Assembly (NCBI GenBank): GCA_964640125.1
Contig: CAZXGG010000002.1
Span: 1-64,000, forward strand
Direction: 5' to 3'
From: G020353115 sp964640125
Lineage (GTDB): Bacteria; Bacteroidota; Bacteroidia; Bacteroidales; VadinHA17
Length of the DNA: 64,000 nucleotides
Under the pieces are notes generated by a model. The model was not told the origin of the DNA, made no database searches, and saw nothing but the letters and a program-made list of their open reading frames with translations. Shown one piece after another: positions 44,695 through 53,197 of this stretch. Numbering within the stretch: the first letter of the stretch is position 1; every line of letters starts with the position of its first letter. Position numbers and translations under genes: made by a program.

Positions 44695-46206
44695 ATGAAA
44701 TCAGTAAAGATTTTATTTTTCCTCTCTTTTTTAATTTGGATCTGGAACGTACAGACAGAAGCCCAGGAATACCAGGAACAGGTTCGGGCATTGGATGAAT
44801 ACATTCAGGAAGCCATTCAACTCTGGCAACCACCGGGTTTAGCGATCACTGTTGTCAAGGATCAGGAGCTGCTGTTTCAGAAAGGATATGGTACCCGGCT
44901 GATCGGGCAGGATCTTCCCGTTAATGAACACACCCTGTTTGTGTGTGCATCTACCACAAAAGCTTTCACAGCTGCTGCTCTGGCCATGCTGGTAGATGAA
45001 GGAAAGGTGGATTGGGATGATAAGGTAATCGACCACCTGCCCCATTTCAGGCTTTCGGATCCCTATATAACCAGTGAACTGACCGTCAGGGATCTTCTTA
45101 CCCACCGAAGCGGGATGGGAAATGCTGATTTCTTGTGGACATTCATGGATTTATCACCCGATACCATATTGTATAAAATGAGACAACTTGAACCAGCCTA
45201 TTCCTTGCGGGCAGGATATATATACCAGAACATTATGTACCTGGCTGCCGGTGAGGTAGTGGAAAAAGCCAGCGGTATTCCGTGGGGTACCTTCCTGAAA
45301 GAGCGCATTTACGAGCCTTTGGGTATGAGTGAGACCTATGCTTTTAAGAGCCAGACTGCAGGGCAGGATAATAAATCAGAAGCGCATGAATGGATCAAGG
45401 GTGAAATCATCCGGATTGAACAATCAGAGGCAGATAGTATTGGTCCGGCAGGATCAATGTGGTCAAGTGTATCGGATATGTCAAAGTGGATCCGATTTCT
45501 TCTGGATAGCGCCAGGCTAAATGGACAAACCCTTATTCAGCCTGATTCTTATTCTGAGTTATTTACACCGCAACATCTGATCCCGGCTCAATCTTTTTAT
45601 CCCTCCCTTCATCTTACCAGACCGCATTGGACAAGTTATGGACTGGGTTGGTTCCAGCACGATTACAGGGGAAAAATGGTTCAATTCCATACCGGAAGCC
45701 TTTCAGGCATGGTCGCTATTCTTGGGATGATCCCCGAAGAAGGTATCGGGGTTTATATTATGGCTAATCTCGATCATGTTGAAATACGTCATGCCATTAT
45801 GTACGCAGTTTTTGACCTGCTTCTTGAGGGGGAAATCACCCGTGACTGGAGCAGGGAGCTGAAAGCTTTGTATGATCGAAGAGCTGCTGAAAGTGTAGCG
45901 GCCAAACCCAAAAGGATTGAAAATACAATACCTGCTGTAGAGATTGGTAAGAATCTGGGAACTTATACGAACCCGATTTACGGGAAAGTGACGTTGTCTG
46001 AAGTGGACGGAACGTATAGATTAAATGTAAACGATAAATTATTAGGTAGCCTGGAACATTGGAACTATGATACCTACCTGGTAACGTTTGATAAAAAAAC
46101 CTACGGGGAGAGATTTATAACCTTCAGTTATAATCCGTCAGGTAAGGTAAAAGCCCTGGAGTTGATGGGAAGGGAATTTCAGTACCTTCTTCAGGGGGAT
46201 GAATAG
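44695..46206 (+). CDS. Exported serine hydrolase of the beta-lactamase class C family
   Basis: 503 residues, signal peptide about 1-23. The catalytic SxxK is Ser86-Lys89 in CASTTKAF; the second motif is YQN in AGYIYQNIMYLA; the third is HTG in QFHTGSLSGM. After the hydrolase domain (to about 385) a C-terminal domain of about 110 residues (KNLGTYTNPIYGKVTLSEVDG) is of the DUF3471 type. Such enzymes act as esterases or D-amino-acid peptidases in the periplasm; true beta-lactam hydrolysis is not implied. A decayed relative lies at 8366. It is divergent from the PASTA operon. Confidence 0.9.
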   Translation: MKSVKILFFLSFLIWIWNVQTEAQEYQEQVRALDEYIQEAIQLWQPPGLAITVVKDQELLFQKGYGTRLIGQDLPVNEHTLFVCASTTKAFTAAALAMLVDEGKVDWDDKVIDHLPHFRLSDPYITSELTVRDLLTHRSGMGNADFLWTFMDLSPDTILYKMRQLEPAYSLRAGYIYQNIMYLAAGEVVEKASGIPWGTFLKERIYEPLGMSETYAFKSQTAGQDNKSEAHEWIKGEIIRIEQSEADSIGPAGSMWSSVSDMSKWIRFLLDSARLNGQTLIQPDSYSELFTPQHLIPAQSFYPSLHLTRPHWTSYGLGWFQHDYRGKMVQFHTGSLSGMVAILGMIPEEGIGVYIMANLDHVEIRHAIMYAVFDLLLEGEITRDWSRELKALYDRRAAESVAAKPKRIENTIPAVEIGKNLGTYTNPIYGKVTLSEVDGTYRLNVNDKLLGSLEHWNYDTYLVTFDKKTYGERFITFSYNPSGKVKALELMGREFQYLLQGDE

Positions 46207-46219
46207 ATGATCCTGTAAA

Positions 46220-46378
46220 CTAAACTTTATGCCTGGGCTCATCAGAAACAGAGGCTTTTTTTCTCCCTTTTCTTCTGCGGTTTGCCAGGACCTTCCTGCC
46301 GCTAACGGACGTCATCCGCTCACGAAACCCGTGCTTATTTTTCCTCTTTCTTCTGGAGGGTTGAAATGTTCTTTTCAT
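46220..46378 (-). CDS. rpmH: 50S ribosomal protein L34
   Basis: A 52-residue frame beginning MKRTFQPSRRKRKNKHGF, the universal L34 start, followed by RERMTSVSGRKVLANRRRK; very basic with a short C-terminal extension (KKASVSDEPRHKV) common in Bacteroidota. It is a structural protein of the large ribosomal subunit. It lies 75 bases downstream of rsmG but has its own strong promoter. Neither rnpA nor dnaA is next to it here. Its end is only 13 bases from the stop of the convergent serine hydrolase gene. Confidence 0.95.
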   Translation of the reverse strand: MKRTFQPSRRKRKNKHGFRERMTSVSGRKVLANRRRKGRKKASVSDEPRHKV

Positions 46379-46410
46379 TCTGTTCCTGTTTCAATCAAAA
46401 AATGAGATTG

Positions 46411-46440
46411 CAAAACTAATGTTTTTTTCCGGATTCCAAA
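46411..46440 (-). promoter_or_regulatory. Promoter of rpmH
   Basis: Minus strand: TTTG (46440-46437), 18 bases, TAGTTTTG (46418-46411). Both boxes are perfect. The ATG follows 32 bases later. Confidence 0.65.
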
Positions 46441-46453
46441 AGAATGATGGGTT

Positions 46454-47089
46454 TTATTCGGGCCATTCATTTGCAGGCAGATAGATGATTTTTTTGGTTT
46501 CAAAATAGGGATCATAAAAAAAATCATTAATATTAAACAGGCTGACCCTTTCTCTATACTGCTTTAACTCGTCCGTAATATCTCCACCTTTCAGGCAGAT
46601 CAACCCGTTACAGAATGAATGCCTGCTCGCTTCGTTAAAAAGCATCGAAACCCATGGAATCATGGTTTGGAGTGATGTAACAGCACGGCAAACGATAAAA
46701 TCATATTTCTCATTGATTTCCTCTATCCTTTTTTGTAACACCGTGGTATTTGATAAACCGAGAGCAGAGGTTATTGATTTTACTGCAACGACCTTTTTAC
46801 CAATTGAGTCAACCAGGTCGAATTCGACTTCCGGGAAGAAAATAGCCAGTGGCACGCCGGGAAATCCTCCACCGGTGCCTGCATCCAGGATCTTTGTTCC
46901 CGATTCAAAAGGAAAAACTTTTGCAATCGCCAACGAATGAAGCACATGATGCAAATACAGATTCTGTAAATCACGCCTGGAGATCAGGTTTATTCGTTCG
47001 TTCCAGTAGGAATACAGGTTTCTGAGTGCCTTAAACTGATCTATTGCTGTTTTGGAAAGACCCGGAAAATATGTATGAAGTAACTCCAT
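46454..47089 (-). CDS. rsmG: 16S rRNA (guanine(527)-N7)-methyltransferase
   Basis: 211 residues. The SAM-binding motif is ILDAGTGGGFPGVPLAIFFPE; NLISRRDLQNLYLHHVLHSL before it and FDFIVCRAVTSL-like YDFIVCRAVTSLQTMIPW after it are RsmG signatures. It methylates G527 of 16S rRNA in the 30S subunit. It begins 25 bases after the sigma factor gene and is probably in the same transcript (GT2, sigma factor, rsmG). Confidence 0.95.
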   Translation of the reverse strand: MELLHTYFPGLSKTAIDQFKALRNLYSYWNERINLISRRDLQNLYLHHVLHSLAIAKVFPFESGTKILDAGTGGGFPGVPLAIFFPEVEFDLVDSIGKKVVAVKSITSALGLSNTTVLQKRIEEINEKYDFIVCRAVTSLQTMIPWVSMLFNEASRHSFCNGLICLKGGDITDELKQYRERVSLFNINDFFYDPYFETKKIIYLPANEWPE

Positions 47090-47114
47090 GGTATTTGGAT
47101 CCCTTGCAGAAGAT

Positions 47115-47714
47115 TCAGATTGTTGCTTCGGGGTTATTCAGGATGTTGAACAGGAGTTCTCTGGCCCGGAAGAGTTGTGCTTTTACCGTACCAATTGGAA
47201 GATCCAGTTCCTGCGCAATCTCTTCGTAGGAATACTCTTTGAAGTAGCGTAATTCGATCAGTCGCCGGTATCGGGGCTTTAATTTGGTTACCACCGTATG
47301 CATCAATTTTACCTTTTGCTTTTTTATAAGATCCTCTTCGGGATCCAGTGTGCCCGATTGGATACTATTGGAAACGCTTTCCTGATCCTCGTGATTCTGA
47401 TCGAGGGAGATTAGATTTCCCCTTTTTTTGCGTATGAAGTCGATACAATTATTGGAAGCGATCTTAAATAACCAGGTACTGAATGCGTAGGTTGGTGTAT
47501 ACTGGTCAAGGTTTTTAAATGCCTTTCCAAAGGCTTCTATGGTTAAGTCCTCAGCATCACTGGGATTATTTACCATCTTCAGCAACATATAAAAAATGGC
47601 ATCACGGTATTTTCCCAGAAGTTCAGCATACGCTTTCTGATCTCCTCTACGGGCTAAGTGAACCAGCTGGAGATCATATTGTGCTTTTTCAGACAGGTTA
47701 GGATTTACTTCCAT
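47115..47714 (-). CDS. ECF-type sigma-70 family RNA polymerase sigma factor
   Basis: 199 residues with region 2 (DAIFYMLLKMVNNPSDAEDLTIEAFGKAF, STWLFKIASNNCIDFIRKK) and region 4 (LKPRYRRLIELRYFKEYSYEEIAQELDLPIGTVK) separated by a charged linker of about 35 residues. It directs RNA polymerase to a special promoter set. No anti-sigma factor gene adjoins it, so it may be controlled otherwise. Its start overlaps the 3' end of the glycosyltransferase gene by 10 bases. Confidence 0.92.
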   Translation of the reverse strand: MEVNPNLSEKAQYDLQLVHLARRGDQKAYAELLGKYRDAIFYMLLKMVNNPSDAEDLTIEAFGKAFKNLDQYTPTYAFSTWLFKIASNNCIDFIRKKRGNLISLDQNHEDQESVSNSIQSGTLDPEEDLIKKQKVKLMHTVVTKLKPRYRRLIELRYFKEYSYEEIAQELDLPIGTVKAQLFRARELLFNILNNPEATI

Positions 47715-48841
47715 GAAGGCCGTTGTTCCGTTGACAGGTTTGTAATAAAAATCCCAAGACTCAGGAATGGTGATAAAATATCAAAGATAAGCGAATATAA
47801 TAATAAATGCTTTTCCTCCAATTTGATTAATGCATATTTGTAAACAGTCAACTGGCAAATCCACCGAAAAACGAATGCTCCCAGAACCCATATCAGCAGG
47901 GTGTTTGTCGCCATCAGATACACAAAGGTTGCATAAAAGAATGCGCGGCTGATCACCTCACCACCCAACAGGATCTTGTGCTTTTTCTTATAATACAATC
48001 CCGTGGTAAGGTGCCTTTTTTTCTGCTTTACCCATTCAATAAAACTGGTTTTTGGTAGAGACCGGATGTGGCTTTGTTTTGAATATTCTGTTTTTGTGTT
48101 GTCCTTTCGGGCAAGCATGTTGACTAAAAGATCGTCATCGCCGGAGACTAAATTGGTATGGGATGAAAATCCTCTGTTTTTGAAAAAGAAGGATTTCCTG
48201 TATGCCAGATTCCTCCCCACACCCATATAGGGAATCCCTGCCATGGCAAAGCCCAAGTATTGCATTGCAATAAAAGTGCTCTCGTAACGAATGTATTTGT
48301 TCAAAAGGCCTTTCTCTTTTCTGTACCCACCATATCCCAGGACAATATCGGTATTCTTGGTAAAATTTTTCTGCATGGCCGATAACCATCCCGTTGATTC
48401 AGCATAACAATCGGCGTCGGTGAGCAGGAGCCATTCGTGACTGGCTGCTTTTATTCCGATAAGCAGGGCAAATTTTTTGGTGTGTTTGAATTTTGGGTCC
48501 TTCTTTATGGTAGATACCTGCAGGTGGCTGTATTTCTCCTGGAACTCCTCCAGGAGGTTCTGTGTATCATCCTCCGAACAATCATTCACTACAATCACTT
48601 CGTATTCCGGATAATTCTGGATTAATATTGAGGGCAGAAATTGCCTGAGATTATTCGCCTCGTTCTTTGCACAGATAATCACAGATACCGGTGAAGGTGC
48701 TGCTTTTTTTATTCCCGGTTTTGAAAATCCTGGTCTTGAATAAAAGAACAGGTAATAAAACAGTTGAATTGCCAGGCAAAGGATGAAGATACCCAGTGTA
48801 ACATATTGAATCGAGAACAGACTGATAACGGTTAAACTCAT
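47705..48841 (-). CDS. Membrane-bound family 2 glycosyltransferase
   Basis: 378 residues from the ATG at 48841; an upstream in-frame TTG at 48871 is less likely. One N-terminal helix (about 12-32), then a GT2 domain with PVSVIICAKNEANNL, IVVNDCSEDDT and WLLLTDADCYAES carrying the DxD-like metal site, the GDDD acceptor motif in SGDDDLL, a KKRHLT (Q/RxxRW-like) segment, and about three C-terminal helices. It adds sugars to a lipid or polysaccharide at the inner membrane; acceptor unknown. First gene of the GT2-sigma-rsmG unit. Confidence 0.88.
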   Translation of the reverse strand: MSLTVISLFSIQYVTLGIFILCLAIQLFYYLFFYSRPGFSKPGIKKAAPSPVSVIICAKNEANNLRQFLPSILIQNYPEYEVIVVNDCSEDDTQNLLEEFQEKYSHLQVSTIKKDPKFKHTKKFALLIGIKAASHEWLLLTDADCYAESTGWLSAMQKNFTKNTDIVLGYGGYRKEKGLLNKYIRYESTFIAMQYLGFAMAGIPYMGVGRNLAYRKSFFFKNRGFSSHTNLVSGDDDLLVNMLARKDNTKTEYSKQSHIRSLPKTSFIEWVKQKKRHLTTGLYYKKKHKILLGGEVISRAFFYATFVYLMATNTLLIWVLGAFVFRWICQLTVYKYALIKLEEKHLLLYSLIFDILSPFLSLGIFITNLSTEQRPSWK

Positions 48842-48930
48842 CCGCGGAGATTTTGAGCGCAATTTTATCAAACATTTCGGTGTTACACAAACAAACGATT
48901 AACAAGTCGAAAAATTTTATTCACAATCCG

Positions 48931-48938
48931 TATCTTTA
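48931..48938 (+). promoter_or_regulatory. -7 box and ribosome site of the tgt-lptF operon
   Basis: TATCTTTA, one mismatch from TAnnTTTG, 17 bases before the tgt ATG; AGAGGA (48947-48952) just before the ATG is an unusually good Shine-Dalgarno for this genome. Confidence 0.4.
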
Positions 48939-48955
48939 TTCCGAAAAGAGGAATC

Positions 48956-50086
48956 ATGAAATTCGAAGTGCTCCGGAAAGATCCTAAATCAGAAGCCCGG
49001 ACAGGTGTTCTGGAAACGGATCACGGCAGGATTGAAACACCGGTCTTCATGCCCGTTGGTACTGGAGGCACAGTAAAAGGAGTGCTTCAACGCGATCTTG
49101 AAGAAGAGATCAATGCACAGATTATTTTAGGGAATACCTATCACCTATACCTCAGACCCGGAACCGATATCATTGCAGGAGCCGGCGGATTGCATAAGTT
49201 CATCTCCTGGCCCAGGCCCATTCTCACCGATAGCGGAGGATACCAGGTCTTCTCCCTGGCTGATAACCGCAAACTCAGCCGGGAGGGGGCTGCTTTTCAA
49301 TCACACATTGATGGGTCATCTCATCTTTTTACACCGGAACGTGTGGTAACGATCCAGAAGCTGATCGGGGCGGACATCACTATGGCATTCGATGAGTGTA
49401 CTCCCTATCCCTGCACTGTTCGTGATGCAGGGAAATCGATGCAATTAACCCATTTGTGGCTTGACCGGGGGATTAAAACCTTTGATGAAACAGAACCCCT
49501 CTATGGGCATGAACAGGTTTTCTTTCCAATCGTACAGGGGAGTACCTATCCGGATCTCCGCAGAGAGTCTGCTGAGAAGATTGCATCCTGTAACCGGGAA
49601 GGAAATGCCATTGGGGGTTTGTCGGTGGGCGAACCGGAAGAGCAGATGTATGAAATGACCGACATTGTCAACCGGATCCTGCCGGAAGATAAACCCAGGT
49701 ATTTAATGGGTGTAGGTACACCGGGTAATATTCTGGAATCGATCAGTCTTGGAGTCGATATGTTCGACTGCGTTATACCTACACGGAATGGAAGAAATGG
49801 CATGCTCTACACCCGGCATGGGATCATGAATATGAAAAACCGTCAGTGGAAAGATGATCATACACCCATCGATCCCGGCGGACCTTCCCATGTAAGCAGA
49901 CAATATTCCAAAGCCTATGTCCGTCATTTATTTGTGTCAGGGGAATTGCTGGGAGCACAGATTGCCACGATTCATAATTTATGTTTCTATCTTTGGCTGA
50001 TGAAAGAAGCGCGGAAAAAGATTGCAGATGGAGAATTCTCTGCATGGAAAGATCAGATGATTACTAAAGTGATGAACAGGATATAA
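48956..50086 (+). CDS. tgt: Queuine tRNA-ribosyltransferase lacking zinc cysteines
   Basis: 376 residues. PVFMPVGTGGTVKGV, LTDSGGYQVFSL with the active-site Asp, GGLSVGEP and FDCVIPTRNGRNGML are TGT signatures. It exchanges guanine 34 of certain tRNAs for preQ1 in the queuosine pathway. The C-terminal zinc site, normally CxCxxC plus a His, is here DPGGPSHVSRQYSKAY: all three Cys are replaced (Gly, Ser, Ser) while the His of ATIHN remains. I believe other Bacteroidota TGTs show similar loss, but could not check. lptF overlaps by one base. Confidence 0.95.
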   Translation: MKFEVLRKDPKSEARTGVLETDHGRIETPVFMPVGTGGTVKGVLQRDLEEEINAQIILGNTYHLYLRPGTDIIAGAGGLHKFISWPRPILTDSGGYQVFSLADNRKLSREGAAFQSHIDGSSHLFTPERVVTIQKLIGADITMAFDECTPYPCTVRDAGKSMQLTHLWLDRGIKTFDETEPLYGHEQVFFPIVQGSTYPDLRRESAEKIASCNREGNAIGGLSVGEPEEQMYEMTDIVNRILPEDKPRYLMGVGTPGNILESISLGVDMFDCVIPTRNGRNGMLYTRHGIMNMKNRQWKDDHTPIDPGGPSHVSRQYSKAYVRHLFVSGELLGAQIATIHNLCFYLWLMKEARKKIADGEFSAWKDQMITKVMNRI

Positions 50087-51180
50087 TGGACCTGAAACTT
50101 CGGATCGTTGATTATTACATCATCAGGAAATTCCTGGGGACTTTTGTCTATGCACTGGCGCTTATTATCTCGATCGCCGTGATCTTTGATTTTGCCGAAA
50201 AACTTGATGACTTCATTGAAAAGGAGGCTCCTATGCGAGCCATACTGTTCGATTATTATTTGAATTTTATTCCTTATTTTGCTGTGCTCTTCAGTCCGCT
50301 GTTCACCTTCATTACGGTCATTTTCTTTACCTCTAAAATGGCCTATAACACGGAGATTATCGCACTGCTCAGTAATGGTATGAGCTTTAACCGCCTGCTC
50401 TGGCCCTACTTCCTGAGCGCCCTTCTGATCGCAATTTTTACCTTCACCCTGAACAACTTCGTAATACCCCATGCCAACAAAGAACGGCTGGAATTTGAGG
50501 AACTCTATTACAGGAACAATCCAGTCCGGTACACCGACCGGAATATCCACATGCAAATCCTCCCCAATGTCTATATCTACATGGAGAGTTATAGCAACCT
50601 ACAGGATGTGGGTTACAAATTTTCCCTGGAAGAGTTTAATGATAGCGGTCAGTTGAAAAGTAAAATGATGGCTGATTACATCCAGTGGGATACCGCGCTG
50701 AGCAAGTGGTCTGTCCGCAACTACTACATTCGCACAATCGATGGGATTGAGGAGACCATAGAGAAAGGGCGACGCCTGGATACCACCCTGACCATTTTCC
50801 CGTCTGATTTTGCACGGAGGGAGAATATCAAATCAACGATGAACATGCATGAGCTGAACCGATTTATCAGTCAGCAGAAACTGCAGGGGGCCGATAATGT
50901 GGAAGTATATATGATCGAACGATACAGCCGGTACGCAATGCCCTTCTCAACATTCATTCTAACACTGATCGGTCTGACCTTATCGTCAAGAAAAGCCAAA
51001 GAAGGTATTGGTGCCCAGATCGGTGCGGGGATCTTCCTGAGCTTCTCCTATATATTCTTTATGCAGTTCAGTGCCCAGTTTGCCATTAACGGGAGTATCC
51101 CTGCATTGCTTGCCGTATGGATCCCCAATATCCTCTATTCCATCATTGCCGTTTTTCTCTTTGTCATAGCCCCAAAATGA
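50086..51180 (+). CDS. LptF/LptG-family permease
   Basis: 364 residues: three N-terminal membrane helices (about 12-35, 57-80, 98-122), a periplasmic beta-jellyroll domain (about 130-270) and three C-terminal helices (about 283-362). MKIID-like MDLKLRIVDYYIIRKFLGTF and RYAMPFSTFILTLIGLTLSSRKAKEG match the family. It forms the membrane part of the LPS exporter Lpt with ATPase LptB. Its ATG overlaps the tgt stop (TAATG), so the two are translationally coupled. Only one permease gene is present here; whether it acts as LptF or LptG is open. Confidence 0.92.
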   Translation: MDLKLRIVDYYIIRKFLGTFVYALALIISIAVIFDFAEKLDDFIEKEAPMRAILFDYYLNFIPYFAVLFSPLFTFITVIFFTSKMAYNTEIIALLSNGMSFNRLLWPYFLSALLIAIFTFTLNNFVIPHANKERLEFEELYYRNNPVRYTDRNIHMQILPNVYIYMESYSNLQDVGYKFSLEEFNDSGQLKSKMMADYIQWDTALSKWSVRNYYIRTIDGIEETIEKGRRLDTTLTIFPSDFARRENIKSTMNMHELNRFISQQKLQGADNVEVYMIERYSRYAMPFSTFILTLIGLTLSSRKAKEGIGAQIGAGIFLSFSYIFFMQFSAQFAINGSIPALLAVWIPNILYSIIAVFLFVIAPK

Positions 51181-51298
51181 ATTTAGTCAAATAAATTTTT
51201 ATAAATTGATATGATTTTGTAATGTTGTATGCTTTTTTCGACCCTACAGCGGAAGATTTCGATGTTAACCGCTGATTACTAAACAAATACCCTAAGAA

Positions 51299-52843
51299 AT
51301 GCCACTAAAAAGCAAAATTAAAGAGTTGCATGAAAGGCGCGAACAGGTCCTGAAAGGTGGAGGAGATAAAGCCATCGAAAAGCAGGTCGCAATGGGTAAG
51401 CTGACCGCCCGTGAACGGATTATTTCCCTTCTTGATGAAGATTCCTTTAATGAGTATGATCTTTTCGTTGAGCATGAAGCCCGCGATTTTGATATGGATA
51501 AGAAAACGCTCCATGGTGATGGTGTGATAATCGGTACAGGAACCATCTATGGTGCACCGATCTGCGTTTTTGCACAGGATTTTACAGTTGCTGGCGGATC
51601 CCTCGGGCTGATGCACTCGAGAAAGATAACAAAGATCATGGACCATGCCCTTAAAATGCGTGTTCCATTGATCGGTATCAACGATTCCGGTGGAGCCAGA
51701 ATACAGGAAGGAGTGAACTCCCTGGCAGGCTATGGAGAGATCTTTTTCAGGAATACCCTGAACTCCGGTGTAATTCCTCAATTATCAGTTGTCTTGGGAC
51801 CCTGTGCCGGCGGAGCAGTCTATTCCCCTGCTCTGACCGACTTTGTCTTCGTAGTTGACAAGATCTCAAAGATGTTCATCACCGGTCCTGAGGTGATCAA
51901 GACAGTCCTTGGTGAAGAGATCTCGATGGAAGATCTGGGAGGAGCCAAGGTCCATAGTGAAATTTCAGGGAATGCCCATTTTTATGCGAAGAGTGAGCAG
52001 GAGTGTTTCGAACAGATCAAGAAGCTGATCACCTTCATTCCTTGGAATAATGCACAGAAAGCGAAAGCCTTTGAACCCAAAGAGCCGAATGAGCGATTTA
52101 AGATCGAGAATATCGTTCCCGGCGATCCAACCCTGCCATACGATGTGAGAAACGTGATCAGGGCTATTGTTGATGATTCCGATTTTTTTGAGATCCAGGA
52201 GCTCTGGGCAACAAACATCGTCATTGGATTCGGGAGAATCGGAGGCCCTACCATTGGTTTTGTAGCTAATCAGCCCCTGGTCCTTGCCGGTGTTCTTGAT
52301 GTGGACTCTTCCGATAAGGCAGCACGCTTTATCCGCTTCTGTGATGCATTCAATATTCCCCTCGTTACCCTTGTCGATCTGCCAGGATACCTTCCCGGCG
52401 TAGACCAGGAACATGCAGGCGTGATCCGACATGGGGCGAAAGTCCTCTATGCATACAGCGAAGCCACCGTGCCAAAAATTACTGTTATCCTCCGGAAAGC
52501 TTATGGCGGGGGATACATTGCTATGAATTCGCGACACCTGCGTGCCGACTTCGTTTTTGCATGGCCGGGTGCTGAAATAGCCGTGATGGGTCCCGAAGGG
52601 GCAGCCAACATTATCTTCAGGAGAGAGATTAATGCTGCTGAAGATCCGGAGAAGGTCAGGGCACAAAAGGTGAAGGAGTATAAGGATAAATTTGCCAATC
52701 CATACGTTGCTGCTGCAAAAGGTTATATCGACTCGGTGATTGAACCGGCAGAAACCAGGACCGTCCTGCTGCATGCCATCGAGGTGTCTGATAATAAAGC
52801 CGTGGCCGGCCCAAGAAAGAAACACGGAATACCTCCTTTCTAA
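51299..52843 (+). CDS. Acyl-CoA carboxylase carboxyltransferase (MmdA/PccB-like)
   Basis: 514 residues with two crotonase-like halves. GGSLGLMHSRKITKIMDHAL and NDSGGARIQEGV lie in the first, DLPGYLPGVDQEHAGVIRHGAK and RKAYGGGYIAMNSRHL in the second; these bind acyl-CoA and carboxybiotin. It is the carboxyltransferase of propionyl-CoA carboxylase or methylmalonyl-CoA decarboxylase, enzymes of the succinate-propionate route. A biotin carrier gene follows after 12 bases, but neither a biotin carboxylase nor a sodium-pump beta subunit is adjacent, so which complex it joins cannot be read here. Confidence 0.93.
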   Translation: MPLKSKIKELHERREQVLKGGGDKAIEKQVAMGKLTARERIISLLDEDSFNEYDLFVEHEARDFDMDKKTLHGDGVIIGTGTIYGAPICVFAQDFTVAGGSLGLMHSRKITKIMDHALKMRVPLIGINDSGGARIQEGVNSLAGYGEIFFRNTLNSGVIPQLSVVLGPCAGGAVYSPALTDFVFVVDKISKMFITGPEVIKTVLGEEISMEDLGGAKVHSEISGNAHFYAKSEQECFEQIKKLITFIPWNNAQKAKAFEPKEPNERFKIENIVPGDPTLPYDVRNVIRAIVDDSDFFEIQELWATNIVIGFGRIGGPTIGFVANQPLVLAGVLDVDSSDKAARFIRFCDAFNIPLVTLVDLPGYLPGVDQEHAGVIRHGAKVLYAYSEATVPKITVILRKAYGGGYIAMNSRHLRADFVFAWPGAEIAVMGPEGAANIIFRREINAAEDPEKVRAQKVKEYKDKFANPYVAAAKGYIDSVIEPAETRTVLLHAIEVSDNKAVAGPRKKHGIPPF

Positions 52844-52855
52844 AATCTGCACATC

Positions 52856-53191
52856 ATGAGTGAGAAGAAATCGAATACTCCAAAAAAGGAGATCAGTTTC
52901 TTAAATATTGACGGGACACACTATAAAACCAGGCTGACTGAAAAGTTTGAGAATAGAACCGTTTGGGATAAGCCGAATGATAAAAAATTGTTATCCTTCA
53001 TTCCCGGAACGATCATTAAAGTGTTTGTGGAAAAAGGTCAGACAGTGAAGAAGGGAGAAAAAGTGATGATCCTGGAAGCGATGAAAATGCAGAATAAAAT
53101 CCTGAGCTCCAGGGATGGCGTCATTAAACAGGTTTATGTAAAAGAGGGACAAACCCTTCCCAAAGGAGGGCTGATCCTTGAACTGAAATAA
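52856..53191 (+). CDS. Biotin carboxyl carrier protein subunit
   Basis: 111 residues. The last 75 form a biotinyl domain with PGTIIKVFVEKGQTVKKGE and the biotin site LEAMKMQN (the Lys of AMKM). The first 35 residues are a short hydrophilic arm. It carries CO2 as carboxybiotin to the carboxyltransferase encoded 12 bases upstream. It ends 6 bases before the convergent ispE stop. Confidence 0.93.
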   Translation: MSEKKSNTPKKEISFLNIDGTHYKTRLTEKFENRTVWDKPNDKKLLSFIPGTIIKVFVEKGQTVKKGEKVMILEAMKMQNKILSSRDGVIKQVYVKEGQTLPKGGLILELK

Positions 53192-53197
53192 TGCTTT

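Noticed and set aside
44695..46206. Antibiotic-resistance beta-lactamase
   Set aside because: The SxxK/YxN/HTG set is shared with many esterases and peptidases, and the DUF3471-type tail points to that broad group.
51965..52852. 295-codon open frame on the minus strand
   Set aside because: It lies wholly antisense to the carboxyltransferase gene, whose family motifs are unambiguous; the translated sequence has no recognisable domain.
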